NCBI GenBank assembly: GCA_937941095.1
Contig: CALDYJ010000151.1
Location: forward strand, 1 to 34,160
Origin: an uncultured Saprospiraceae bacterium
Lineage (GTDB): Bacteria > Bacteroidota > Bacteroidia > Chitinophagales > Saprospiraceae
DNA length: 34,160 bases
Direction of reading: 5' to 3'
This document shows, one piece after another, positions 1-7,870 of this stretch. The notes under the pieces were generated by a model. The model did not search any database and had not been told where the DNA came from. It saw only the letters and a program-made list of their open reading frames with translations. Every line of letters starts with the position of its first letter. The first letter of the stretch is position 1. The position numbers and the translations under genes are program-made.

Positions 1-1383
1 GCTTGGGGAATAACAAATGTGGGACGTGATGTTCAAGACTGGTATAAAATAAGATGGACAGATGATCAAAAAGAACACTACCTATTGGACGGCAAGAGCG
101 TGAAGGTGCAAACAGAAGTAGAAGAAATAAAAGTAAAAGGAAGCGCTACGATTATTGATACTGTCAAGTATACCAATTTCGGTCCTATAGCTCTGTTTGA
201 TCCAAATGGGGATAATGCGATGAGTTTAAAGTGGGTAGCTCACAAAAGTTATGATCCATTGGAAGCCTTAGTATTTATGAGACTAAATAAATCAACAGGT
301 TTAAATGAATTTATAAATTCGGTAGACCTACATAATTATCCTGCTCAAAACATCATCTTCGCCAGCAAAGAAAATGACATTGCACTCGCAGTTGCTGGTT
401 ATTTTCCAAACTTAAAAGCAGAGCAAGGAAGATTTATTCAAGATGGAACTTTAAAAACTCAAGATTGGACGGGGCTAATCCCTAAAGAACATAATCCAAA
501 ATCTATCAACCCTAACCAAGGCTTTTTAAGTTCTGCGAACCAGCGTTCTACCGATTTAACATATCCCTATTATTACCATGGAAATTTTGATGATTATAGA
601 GGAAGATACATTCATGATGTGCTATCGGAAAACAAATTGTTTAAGATGCAAGACATGAAAGCCTTGCAGTTTGATAATTATAGCTTAGAAGCCCAAGAGT
701 GTTTACCCTTACTCTTAAAGAGTATAAATTCAAGCGAATTAAAAAGTAGCGAACTAAAAATACTTAATGAATTAAGACAATGGGATTATCGATTCGATCC
801 GGAAGATCTTGCGCCAAGCTACTATAATATTTGGTGGAAGAAGGTAGTGGGACTTATTTGGGATGAATTTGATCTAAGCCAAAATCAATTATATCCAGAA
901 ACATGGAAAACAATTGAGCTGATAGAAAAAGAACCACAACATTCATTTTTTGATCTACAACGCACTGATAAGCTTGAACAAGCAAGCGATGTTATAAGAC
1001 TTGGTTTTGATGAGCTAATCAAAGAAGTTAAAACCTCAAAGGAAGAAGATTTGACTTGGGCTAAATACAAAGACTCTGAAATCCGACATTTAGCAAGAAT
1101 CCCGGCTTTTAGCAAAAAACTTAGTCAAAGTGGCGGCTATCGCCAAGCACCAAATGCCATTAGTAAATACAATGGTCCTTCATGGCGAATGCTTGTAGAG
1201 TTAGATGATGAAATGAAAGCCCAAGGCATTTATCCCGGAGGTCAATCAGGAAACCCAGCATCCCCCTACTATGATAACTTTATCGATGACTGGCAAAAAG
1301 GTAAGTATTATGAAATTAGATTAAAAAAAGATAAAACCACAGTGCCTAAATTATTCAACATAACATTAAGCAAAAGTAATTAA
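1..1383 (+). CDS. Penicillin acylase family amidohydrolase, 5' end cut by the window
   Basis: C-terminal part of a penicillin-acylase (Ntn-hydrolase, S45) protein, a periplasmic or secreted amidase that splits amide bonds of acylated substrates (beta-lactams, N-acyl homoserine lactones or other N-acyl compounds). The frame is open to base 1 and begins with AWGITN, a conserved stretch of the family, so the GTG at 19 is not a real start. The oxyanion-type motif is visible as FLSSANQ near base 520, and the typical C-terminal block is seen as SWRMLVEL followed by YPGGQSGNPASPYYD. The signal peptide, alpha subunit, spacer and the catalytic N-terminal Ser of the beta subunit would all lie upstream of the window. 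The stop codon overlaps the next start (TAATG), suggesting cotranscription. Family assignment is firm; substrate cannot be told. Confidence 0.9.
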   Translation, partial: AWGITNVGRDVQDWYKIRWTDDQKEHYLLDGKSVKVQTEVEEIKVKGSATIIDTVKYTNFGPIALFDPNGDNAMSLKWVAHKSYDPLEALVFMRLNKSTGLNEFINSVDLHNYPAQNIIFASKENDIALAVAGYFPNLKAEQGRFIQDGTLKTQDWTGLIPKEHNPKSINPNQGFLSSANQRSTDLTYPYYYHGNFDDYRGRYIHDVLSENKLFKMQDMKALQFDNYSLEAQECLPLLLKSINSSELKSSELKILNELRQWDYRFDPEDLAPSYYNIWWKKVVGLIWDEFDLSQNQLYPETWKTIELIEKEPQHSFFDLQRTDKLEQASDVIRLGFDELIKEVKTSKEEDLTWAKYKDSEIRHLARIPAFSKKLSQSGGYRQAPNAISKYNGPSWRMLVELDDEMKAQGIYPGGQSGNPASPYYDNFIDDWQKGKYYEIRLKKDKTTVPKLFNITLSKSN

Positions 1384-1748
1384 TGAAAAGTCCAATTTAC
1401 ATCCTCTTAATTATCAGTGTGGGATTATTGCTGAGCTGTTTTGTCCATTACTTATGTATTATTCCTTTGGCAACTCTTTTAATTGCATTGACACAACTGA
1501 AAGCAAGTGAATCTTTCTTTAGTTCTTTTACAGGAGGTTTTCTTTTGTGGTTTATCTACAGCTTCATTGTCAGCACCTCCAATAAACATCTGATTACTGA
1601 AAGAATGAGCGATGTTATTGGAGGACTGAATCCAATTGTCTTTCTCATCCTGATTAGCCTTATCGGTGGTCTTTACGCAGGTCTCGGTGGCCTACTTGGG
1701 TACTATTTGAGGCGAATATTTCTTAAAAAACAGATCATTCATCGATAA
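1383..1748 (+). CDS. Small integral membrane protein, unknown function
   Basis: 121-residue protein, almost wholly hydrophobic, with about three to four predicted membrane segments (residues roughly 4-22, 25-40, 47-65 and 83-108) and a basic C-terminus (RRIFLKKQ). The last helix contains a glycine-rich GGLYAGLGGLLGYY stretch that suggests tight helix packing. I do not recognise a named family. Its ATG overlaps the stop of the acylase gene by one base, so the two are translationally coupled and probably act together, for example as a membrane partner or immunity-type protein. That role is inference from position only. Confidence 0.7.
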   Translation: MKSPIYILLIISVGLLLSCFVHYLCIIPLATLLIALTQLKASESFFSSFTGGFLLWFIYSFIVSTSNKHLITERMSDVIGGLNPIVFLILISLIGGLYAGLGGLLGYYLRRIFLKKQIIHR

Positions 1749-1873
1749 AAATTGCCTTGATTCTGAATTATGGTTATTTTGTTAATAATGTAATCCAATT
1801 GAATCTTAATCGTTTTATAGTAAACCGTTTAAGTATTCTTGGCTAATTTATAAACCACGTTTTGATTATTTTA

Positions 1874-2083
1874 ATGACTTTTCATCCTGTATTTATTTCG
1901 ATCCTCGTCCATTCTTGGTTAGCATTCGCGCTTGTGAATCATTTTAAAAAGGAAATTCCAGCAATGATTAGTGAAATGCAGCTAAATAGTCCTATGTATG
2001 ATTTAGCAGATGATGCAGAAGACTTTGAAATAAAATTCCCATTAAGCTTAATGCAAAATTGGAACGATGATGAACTCGTATAA
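1874..2083 (+). CDS. Small single-pass membrane protein with a tail like the downstream 2TM protein
   Basis: About 69 residues from the ATG at 1874; a longer TTG start at 1862 in the same frame is less likely. One hydrophobic segment (residues about 3-20) is followed by an acidic linker and a C-terminus ending NWNDDELV. The next gene, 17 bases downstream, ends NWNDQEFV, so the two proteins share a C-terminal tail although their membrane parts differ. It could be a decayed or shortened relative of the 2TM family, or a small partner of it. No known domain recognised. Confidence 0.5.
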   Translation: MTFHPVFISILVHSWLAFALVNHFKKEIPAMISEMQLNSPMYDLADDAEDFEIKFPLSLMQNWNDDELV

Positions 2084-2100
2084 ACATAAAATATTTACCA

Positions 2101-2487
2101 ATGGAAAATACAGACCATTATAAAGAAGCTAAAAAAAGAGTAAAAGCCAAAAAAGAATTTTATTGGAATCTTTTTACATGGATAGTCGTCAGTATTTTTT
2201 TATTGTTTATGAATGCTTTAGTTACTAAAGGGCCCCCATGGTTTCTTTTTCCTTTTTTCGGTTGGGGAATGGGTGTTGCATTCCATGCTTATGATGTTTT
2301 TGGAAGAGGTGGTAGGCATAATAAGTCTTGGGAGCGCAAACAGATTGCAGAAGAAATGAAGAAGATCAAAAGGGAGGAAGAAAGATTAGGCATTAGAGAA
2401 TATCGATATTACGACGAAGCAGAAGAGTTGGAGCTAAAAGAAATCAAGAAAAGTGTTAAAAATTGGAACGATCAAGAATTCGTTTAA
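2101..2487 (+). CDS. 2TM domain-containing membrane protein
   Basis: 128-residue protein of the Bacteroidota 2TM family. A basic amphipathic N-terminus (KEAKKRVKAKKEFYWN) leads into two membrane helices (residues about 24-41 and 46-65) joined by a short GPPWF turn, followed by HAYDVFGRGG, a typical family signature, and a charged helix. The end NWNDQEFV matches the tail of the preceding small protein. In this phylum 2TM domains often stand beside or within LytTR/His_kinase signalling proteins, but no such partner is adjacent here, so the role is open. The family call rests on the helix pair and its flanking motifs. Confidence 0.8.
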   Translation: MENTDHYKEAKKRVKAKKEFYWNLFTWIVVSIFLLFMNALVTKGPPWFLFPFFGWGMGVAFHAYDVFGRGGRHNKSWERKQIAEEMKKIKREEERLGIREYRYYDEAEELELKEIKKSVKNWNDQEFV

Positions 2488-2701
2488 TTAAAAAAATCAT
2501 ATACGATCTTTTCAATTACATAAAGTTTTGATAAATTTTCTTCAATAAGACGCTAAAAAAAATAAATCACATAAATATATTTATGATTTGTATTAAAAAT
2601 ATTTATAATATATTTTTAATCAGATACTTATCCCTATCAAAAACATTTTCAGTAAAAAGATTCAATAAAGTGTAACTTTTTTTGAATCCAAGGAAACATG
2701 T

Positions 2702-2893
2702 AAAAAATGCCTCGTTAAATCTAAAGAACGAAAGGCATACTATGCAGAAAACTATTATAGCCTGCCTTTCTAATTCACACAGTTAAAATTGCAATCATCC
2801 CATGATGAACTTATCAAAACTATAATGATAGTTTTTGGCAGTTGATTAATTAGATGGTTATTAATGAATCGATTTAAAAAATATGCTCAAGGG
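2702..2893 (-). ncRNA. Candidate small RNA, copy 1 of a repeated family (minus strand)
   Basis: Read on the minus strand, a TAGTTTTCT box followed by GCATAGTATG runs into a hairpin (ATGCC-type stem 2707-2738, with a two-base bulge) and then a T-run (2702-2707), the form of an intrinsic terminator. The same box plus terminator occurs at 13513, 24878 and 25014. The right-hand limit is a guess based on a 13-base match (ATATGCTCAAGGG, plus strand 2881-2893) shared with the copy at 24985-24997. The 3' end is well supported; the 5' end is not. Confidence 0.4.
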
Positions 2894-3018
2894 TTTTGTG
2901 TGGCATGGAGATCTATAAAATGGATTTTATTAGAGCCAATAGGAAAAGATGACACCTATTTATCTCCAATCAGAGAATGATACACAAATGGTATGGCGAG
3001 GCCATCCTAAAATTTTAT

Positions 3019-3129
3019 ACCGTCCATTATTAAGGGTTAATTACCCTTAAACGACTTCTGCTAAACTCGATTGTAAATCCGGATCTGACCGCTAGCTCCC
3101 CGCTAATGGTTGGTCCGGAATTTTTTTTT
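3019..3129 (+). ncRNA. Candidate small RNA or leader transcript upstream of susC
   Basis: The plus strand carries TTATACCGTCC at 3015-3025, close to the TATACCGTTCC and AATACCGTTCC that begin two minus-strand small RNA candidates elsewhere in the window. About 110 bases later comes a strong terminator with a TCCCC apical loop. An inverted repeat TTAAGGG/CCCTTAA lies within. It could be a stand-alone small RNA, or an attenuated leader of the SusC gene that starts 196 bases beyond the T-run. Confidence 0.4.
3078..3129 (+). terminator. Intrinsic terminator upstream of susC
   Basis: Outer stem TCCGGA (3078-3083) pairs with TCCGGA (3114-3119); inner stem TAGC (3093-3096) pairs with GCTA (3102-3105) around the loop TCCCC, with ACC/GGT helping between them. 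A run of nine T follows at 3121-3129. Confidence 0.75.
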
Positions 3130-3325
3130 ACAAAACATAATTTTGTTTTTTTTAAAATTTCCTCCTTTATATCTTAAAATATTTTCTCACCGCGACAATT
3201 TTAGACTTTTTGTCAGCTGAGGCGGCATTTTTAATTTTGTAAACGTTACTTTCAAAGCAACATATCTATATCCAACCGAATTATAATCCTTTAAGAAAAA
3301 TTTATTAACCAAAAAATTGGAAAGT

Positions 3326-6316
3326 ATGATTCAATCTATTTACAAAATGGGTACTGTACTCCTATTTGTCTTCCTAGGCATATGTGGTTTACAAGCCCAA
3401 TTTACTTCTTCAGGTGTAGTATCTGATTCAAGTGGCGATCCTCTTATCGGGGTGTCAATTGTCGTTAAAGGAACCACAGTCGGTACAATAACTGATATTG
3501 ATGGCTCCTATTCACTTAATTGTCCGAATGATCCTTCGACTTTAGTCTTTAGTTACATTGGCTATCAAGACGTAGAAAAGACAGTTGGAAGTTCCGATGG
3601 CAAAGTAATGTTAACAATGGCAGATGCTTCAACTACATTAGACGAAGTAGTTGTAACTGGTTTAGCATCAACAGTTAAAAGATCTAATCTTGCAAATTCA
3701 GTTGCGTCAATTAGTTCAAAAGAATTAACAGGGGTTACGACTCAATCTACCATGGATGGAGCTCTTTATGGTAAATTTAAAGGAGCAGACATCAGAGCAA
3801 ATTCTGGAGCACCAGGAGGTGGATTCTCCATTAGACTTAGAGGTGTAACTTCTGTAAACCTAAATCAACAACCTGTTTACATCGTAGATGGAATCTTTGT
3901 TGATAATTCAACCTTTTCTCTTAATACCAATCAAGTATCTGCGGCAGCAGGTGGAGGTAATACTTCTTCTAACCAGGATGATGCTTCTAACAGAATTGCA
4001 GATTTAATTCCAGAAGACATTGAGTCCATTGAAATCTTAAAAGGAGCTTCTGCAGCGGCTATTTATGGAGTCGGTGGTGCTGGTGGTGTTGTAGTAATTA
4101 ACACTAAAAAAGGTGGTTATAATCAAGCCAATAGTGTAAATTTCAGTCAGACAATTGGTGTTGCTTCCCCAATCAGATTATTAGGAGATCGTGGATGGGA
4201 TGCCGCAAAGGTAGAATCTGTATTTGGACCAGATGAAGCAGCTAAATTTAATGCAAATGGTAACAGCCCATTAGAAGAAATCATTTATAATGATGATGCT
4301 GCCATTCAAAGTACTTCAGCGCTTTCATTTATGGGAGGATCAGCTAAAACAAAATATTTTGTTAGTGGTACATGGAGAGACCAAGATGGTTTAGTAGAAA
4401 ACACTGGTTACAAAAAAGGATCAGTAAGGTTAAACTTAAGTCAAAAAATTTCTGAAAGAATTGAAGTTAACTTGAGTTCTACTTACATCAACGCTGATGC
4501 TGATAGAGGCTTTTTTAATAACAGTAATGCAAATACAACAGTGGGATATGCCTTAGCCTTTACAAAGCCATGGGAAAACTTAGCAGCTGATGCAAATGGT
4601 AACTTCCCTGCTAATAATGCAGTAGGTTCAAATGTTTTAGAAACGATCGACAAGATTACCAATGAAGAAAAGATCAACAGATTTATGGGTAGTGTTTCAG
4701 GTACGTATTCAATTTTACAAACTGGAAATCAATCCTTAAAATTAGGTGGTGTTTTAGGTTTAGATCAATTCACCATTAGAAACAACGGATTATTTCCTCA
4801 AGAACTTTCTTACTACAGAGACCCTTCTTCAGACAGAGGAGTAATCGTAGGTGGGTTTGGTAACAGTAACAGAAATAATGCGACAGGTTATTTAGTACAT
4901 ACTTTAAATACAAGTTCGAATTTAATGTTTAGAACTCAAGTTGGAGCGCAGCAATTGAATCAAAATTCTAATGCTCTATCAGCAGTTGCAATAGGAATCA
5001 ACGGTTCACAAACAAATGTAGATCAATCTGAAAACCAAACAGTAACTCAAGAAAAGAGAGAAAGCCAAATTAAAGGTGCTTTCCTTCAGGAAGAAATTAA
5101 CTGGGATGATAAAATCATGGTTACTTTAGGGATTAGAGGTGATAAGTCATCAAATAATGGAGATCCAAATGAAATCTTTTGGAATCCTAAAGCAAACCTT
5201 GCTATTAACCTTCACAACTTGATGGATATAGGTGGCAATACAATTTCACAGATTAAACCTAGAATCGCATTTGGACAATCTGCTAGATTTGCTGGTTTCT
5301 CAGATAGATTTAATGAATTAGATCCTACTTCTATTAGTGGAACTGCAGGATTACAGACTTCTGATGGAAGAGGAAATCCAAACGTATTACCAGAAACTCA
5401 AAAAGAATTAGAATTCGGTATTGATTTAGGTTTCTTAGACAATAGAATTTTATTCGATGCAACGTACTATATCAAAACCATTGAAGATCTTTTGCTAAGA
5501 CAAAATGTACCTCCTTCATCTGGATTTACGAGAAAAGTTGTAAACGCTGGTGAATTAGAAAATGTAGGAATCGAACTAGAATTAAAAGCAGGTGTGGTGC
5601 GTACAGATGATTTTTCTTGGGATACTGGGATAGGCTGGTGGAAGAACAATTCAGAAATTACAAGATTAGATATTCCTCAATTTACTATTGGTGGTTTTGC
5701 TGCATCCTTGGGACAAGGTTTAATCCAAGAAGGATTTAGCCCATCACAACTGATAGGAACAATTGATATGTCACAATGTAATGGTGATGATTGTTCAAAT
5801 GTAGATCCAGATGGTGATGGATTCATGGTTTATGGTAACATGGAAGCAGACTTCAACTTAAGTTGGAACAATAGCATTAGCTTTAAGGGCTTAGAGTTAA
5901 ACTGGTTACTACACTGGAAACAAGGAGGTGAAAACATCAACCTTTCTACCCTACTTTATGATTTAGGTGGATTGACTTGGGATTTTGATGAAACTGGATT
6001 AGATCCAAATGGAGATTTAAGCAACGGCGATTACCGATTGTCTACTGCTTTTGCTCATCCTGGTGCTTTCATTGAAGATGCTAGTTATGTGAGACTAAGA
6101 GAAATAGGATTATACTATAACTTAGGTGATATGGTTAATGGTATCAATGATTTGAGAATTGGTGTTTCTGGAAGAAATCTATTAAACAGCTTTGAATACA
6201 ATTCTTATGATCCTGAAGTATCAAATTTTGGTAACAATGTATTGATTAATGCCGTGGAGGTAACACCTTATCCTTCTTCTAAGACATTCAATTTCCACTT
6301 ATCACTAACTTTATAA
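3326..6316 (+). CDS. SusC/RagA family TonB-dependent outer-membrane transporter
   Basis: Outer-membrane beta-barrel that, with its SusD partner, imports large nutrients (glycans or peptides) using TonB energy. The ATG at 3326 is preferred over the in-frame TTG at 3317 because it opens directly into a signal peptide ending GLQAQ. Next come a carboxypeptidase-D regulatory-like domain (about residues 25-110, with DPLIGVSIVVKGT), a TonB-box-like DEVVVTG, the plug domain with IRLRGVTS and PVYIVDGIF, EDIESIEILKGASAAAIYG, and a C-terminal barrel ending in a short beta strand. At about 996 residues the length is normal for the family. The SusD gene follows after 10 bases. No glycoside hydrolase, peptidase or sigma/anti-sigma pair is adjacent, so the substrate cannot be inferred. 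Confidence 0.95.
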   Translation: MIQSIYKMGTVLLFVFLGICGLQAQFTSSGVVSDSSGDPLIGVSIVVKGTTVGTITDIDGSYSLNCPNDPSTLVFSYIGYQDVEKTVGSSDGKVMLTMADASTTLDEVVVTGLASTVKRSNLANSVASISSKELTGVTTQSTMDGALYGKFKGADIRANSGAPGGGFSIRLRGVTSVNLNQQPVYIVDGIFVDNSTFSLNTNQVSAAAGGGNTSSNQDDASNRIADLIPEDIESIEILKGASAAAIYGVGGAGGVVVINTKKGGYNQANSVNFSQTIGVASPIRLLGDRGWDAAKVESVFGPDEAAKFNANGNSPLEEIIYNDDAAIQSTSALSFMGGSAKTKYFVSGTWRDQDGLVENTGYKKGSVRLNLSQKISERIEVNLSSTYINADADRGFFNNSNANTTVGYALAFTKPWENLAADANGNFPANNAVGSNVLETIDKITNEEKINRFMGSVSGTYSILQTGNQSLKLGGVLGLDQFTIRNNGLFPQELSYYRDPSSDRGVIVGGFGNSNRNNATGYLVHTLNTSSNLMFRTQVGAQQLNQNSNALSAVAIGINGSQTNVDQSENQTVTQEKRESQIKGAFLQEEINWDDKIMVTLGIRGDKSSNNGDPNEIFWNPKANLAINLHNLMDIGGNTISQIKPRIAFGQSARFAGFSDRFNELDPTSISGTAGLQTSDGRGNPNVLPETQKELEFGIDLGFLDNRILFDATYYIKTIEDLLLRQNVPPSSGFTRKVVNAGELENVGIELELKAGVVRTDDFSWDTGIGWWKNNSEITRLDIPQFTIGGFAASLGQGLIQEGFSPSQLIGTIDMSQCNGDDCSNVDPDGDGFMVYGNMEADFNLSWNNSISFKGLELNWLLHWKQGGENINLSTLLYDLGGLTWDFDETGLDPNGDLSNGDYRLSTAFAHPGAFIEDASYVRLREIGLYYNLGDMVNGINDLRIGVSGRNLLNSFEYNSYDPEVSNFGNNVLINAVEVTPYPSSKTFNFHLSLTL

Positions 6317-6326
6317 AAGAAATAAA

Positions 6327-7655
6327 ATGAAATATATAAATTTAATAATAATCATTGCTTTTCTAGGATTTACATCCTGTGAAGTTGATGAAGTGCTAAA
6401 TCCAAACGCACCCATTGTAGAAGGTGTGGAAAATGGAGCAACCTTAGCAGATTTAAGATTATTAGCTTCTGGTTTAGAAGCTACCATCAGAAATGATGTA
6501 CACTTTCACTTCTGGACAACTAATATGGTTGGAAGAGAATATTACGATTTAAGAGGAACTGATCCAAGGTATACTTCTGAGCTTATTGGAAAAGCTGGTG
6601 CAAACTTGGATAACAACGGGTTTTTAACGACGCGTTCTTATTTTGGCAGGTATAAATCTGTTAGAAATGCTCATAATTTAATGACGGCGGTTTCTAATAC
6701 TGCTGCTACTTTATCTTCTGAAGAAGAAAATGCATTTAGAGGATTTGCCAATACTATTATTGGATATGAACTTTTATTAGAATCAGGAAGACAGTATGAA
6801 AATGGTCTTAGAACCAATGTTGCTGATCCTGATAATTTAGGTGCCTTTAATCCTGATTACGCATCTACCCTATCTGCCATAAAGGAATTTTTAGAAACTG
6901 GTTACACACAATTAAGTGCTGCTGGAACTGATTTCCCTTGGGCTATAGGTTCTGAATTATTAAGTACTATTCCAGGTGGTGATGTTGAATCGATGGCCAA
7001 AATGAACAGAGCCATAACAGCAAGATTAGAACTTTACGCTGGAAATATGAGTGGAGCAATTGATGCTTTAAATAATTCATTTGTAGATCTAGGTGGATCA
7101 ATGGAAATGGGTGCTTATTATACCTTTGGAGTTGGTGGTAATGATCTTCCAAACAATATGTTTTATGTCCCTAATTCAGATATCTATGTTGCTCATCCTT
7201 CTTTCATCACTGATGCGGAAGCGGGTGATTTGAGATTAAGTAAAGTGAGGATGTTTGATGATCCAGATTTAATCTTACCGGTTACTTTAGATGACCTTTC
7301 TGGTTCATATCAAGTTAGTTCAGTAGCTTCTAATTCTGCTCCTTTTCCGATTGTAAAGAATGAAGAATTGTTATTGATCTGGGCTGAAGCTAAGGCAAAA
7401 ACGGGTGACATGGCTGCTGCAGTTGCGGCACTTGACGCTGTTCGTAATGCAGCTGGACTAAGCCTTTATGAAGGTGGCATGACAGAAGATGATATCATGG
7501 ATGATGTTGTTTATCAAAGAAGGTATGGATTATTTGGAGAAGGACACAGATGGATTGACCTGAGAAGATTAGGAAGATTAGGCGATCTTCCTTTAGATAG
7601 AGACGGCGATGTAGTGCATACACAATTCCCTACTCCTGCAGCAGAAGCTGAATAA
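6327..7655 (+). CDS. SusD/RagB family outer-membrane nutrient-binding lipoprotein
   Basis: Surface lipoprotein that caps the SusC barrel and captures the substrate. A short signal peptide ends with a lipobox (GFTSC, Cys18) and an acidic +2/+3 stretch (EVDE), typical of surface-exported lipoproteins in this phylum. The helical TPR-like scaffold is followed by the C-terminal family signature NEELLLIWAEAKA...AVAALDAVRNAAG...QRRYGLFGEGHRWIDLRRLGRL, in pieces. At 442 residues it is on the short side of the family but complete. It lies 10 bases after the SusC gene and is followed by a strong terminator, so susCD forms a two-gene operon. Confidence 0.95.
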   Translation: MKYINLIIIIAFLGFTSCEVDEVLNPNAPIVEGVENGATLADLRLLASGLEATIRNDVHFHFWTTNMVGREYYDLRGTDPRYTSELIGKAGANLDNNGFLTTRSYFGRYKSVRNAHNLMTAVSNTAATLSSEEENAFRGFANTIIGYELLLESGRQYENGLRTNVADPDNLGAFNPDYASTLSAIKEFLETGYTQLSAAGTDFPWAIGSELLSTIPGGDVESMAKMNRAITARLELYAGNMSGAIDALNNSFVDLGGSMEMGAYYTFGVGGNDLPNNMFYVPNSDIYVAHPSFITDAEAGDLRLSKVRMFDDPDLILPVTLDDLSGSYQVSSVASNSAPFPIVKNEELLLIWAEAKAKTGDMAAAVAALDAVRNAAGLSLYEGGMTEDDIMDDVVYQRRYGLFGEGHRWIDLRRLGRLGDLPLDRDGDVVHTQFPTPAAEAE

Positions 7656-7709
7656 TTCCTATTCTAAATACTGCCTTAAAAAACTAAATACATAGTTAAG
7701 TAAATAAAA

Positions 7710-7741
7710 AGTCGTCTTCGAAATCGAAGGCGGCTTTTTTT
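7710..7741 (+). terminator. Intrinsic terminator of the susCD operon
   Basis: AGTCGTCTTCG (7710-7720) pairs with CGAAGGCGGCT (7725-7735) through an 11-bp stem with two G-U pairs and the loop AAAT, followed by a run of T to 7741. It lies 55 bases after the SusD stop codon. Confidence 0.85.
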
Positions 7742-7870
7742 AATGGTTGATGGTTGATAGCTTCATTTTTGCAATAATCAAACTATTACTAAAAATTTGA
7801 AGGTAATGTCTTAAAAAAGGGGTAAAATTGCTTTAATATTATCAAACTCCTTTTTATTGCTAATAATGCG

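Larger units (their letters stand above)
2488..3325. other. Long gene-free region with two candidate small RNA genes
   Basis: No open frame here has coding character. The region is very AT-rich from about 2510 to 2700. It contains a minus-strand hairpin followed by a T-run at 2702-2738, an 8-bp inverted repeat AAAACTAT/ATAGTTTT at 2816-2835, an inverted repeat TTAAGGG/CCCTTAA near 3030-3052, and a strong plus-strand terminator ending at 3129. The leader and promoter of the SusC gene must lie between 3130 and 3325; no clear TAnnTTTG box was found there. Confidence 0.6.

Noticed and set aside
19..1383. GTG at 19 as the start of the acylase gene
   Set aside because: The frame is open to base 1 and the residues before it (AWGITN) are conserved in the family, so the gene is cut by the window.
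1801..1835. ATCGTT...ACCGTT repeats upstream of 1874 as a LytTR site
   Set aside because: The two halves are 15 bp apart, not 21-22, so they would face different sides of the helix.
3061..3129. tRNA-like or tmRNA-like gene before the T-run
   Set aside because: No cloverleaf, T-loop or CCA-type acceptor pairing could be drawn; only the terminator hairpin is convincing.
3317..3325. TTG at 3317 as the SusC start
   Set aside because: The ATG at 3326 gives a clean signal peptide; the added residues do nothing for it.
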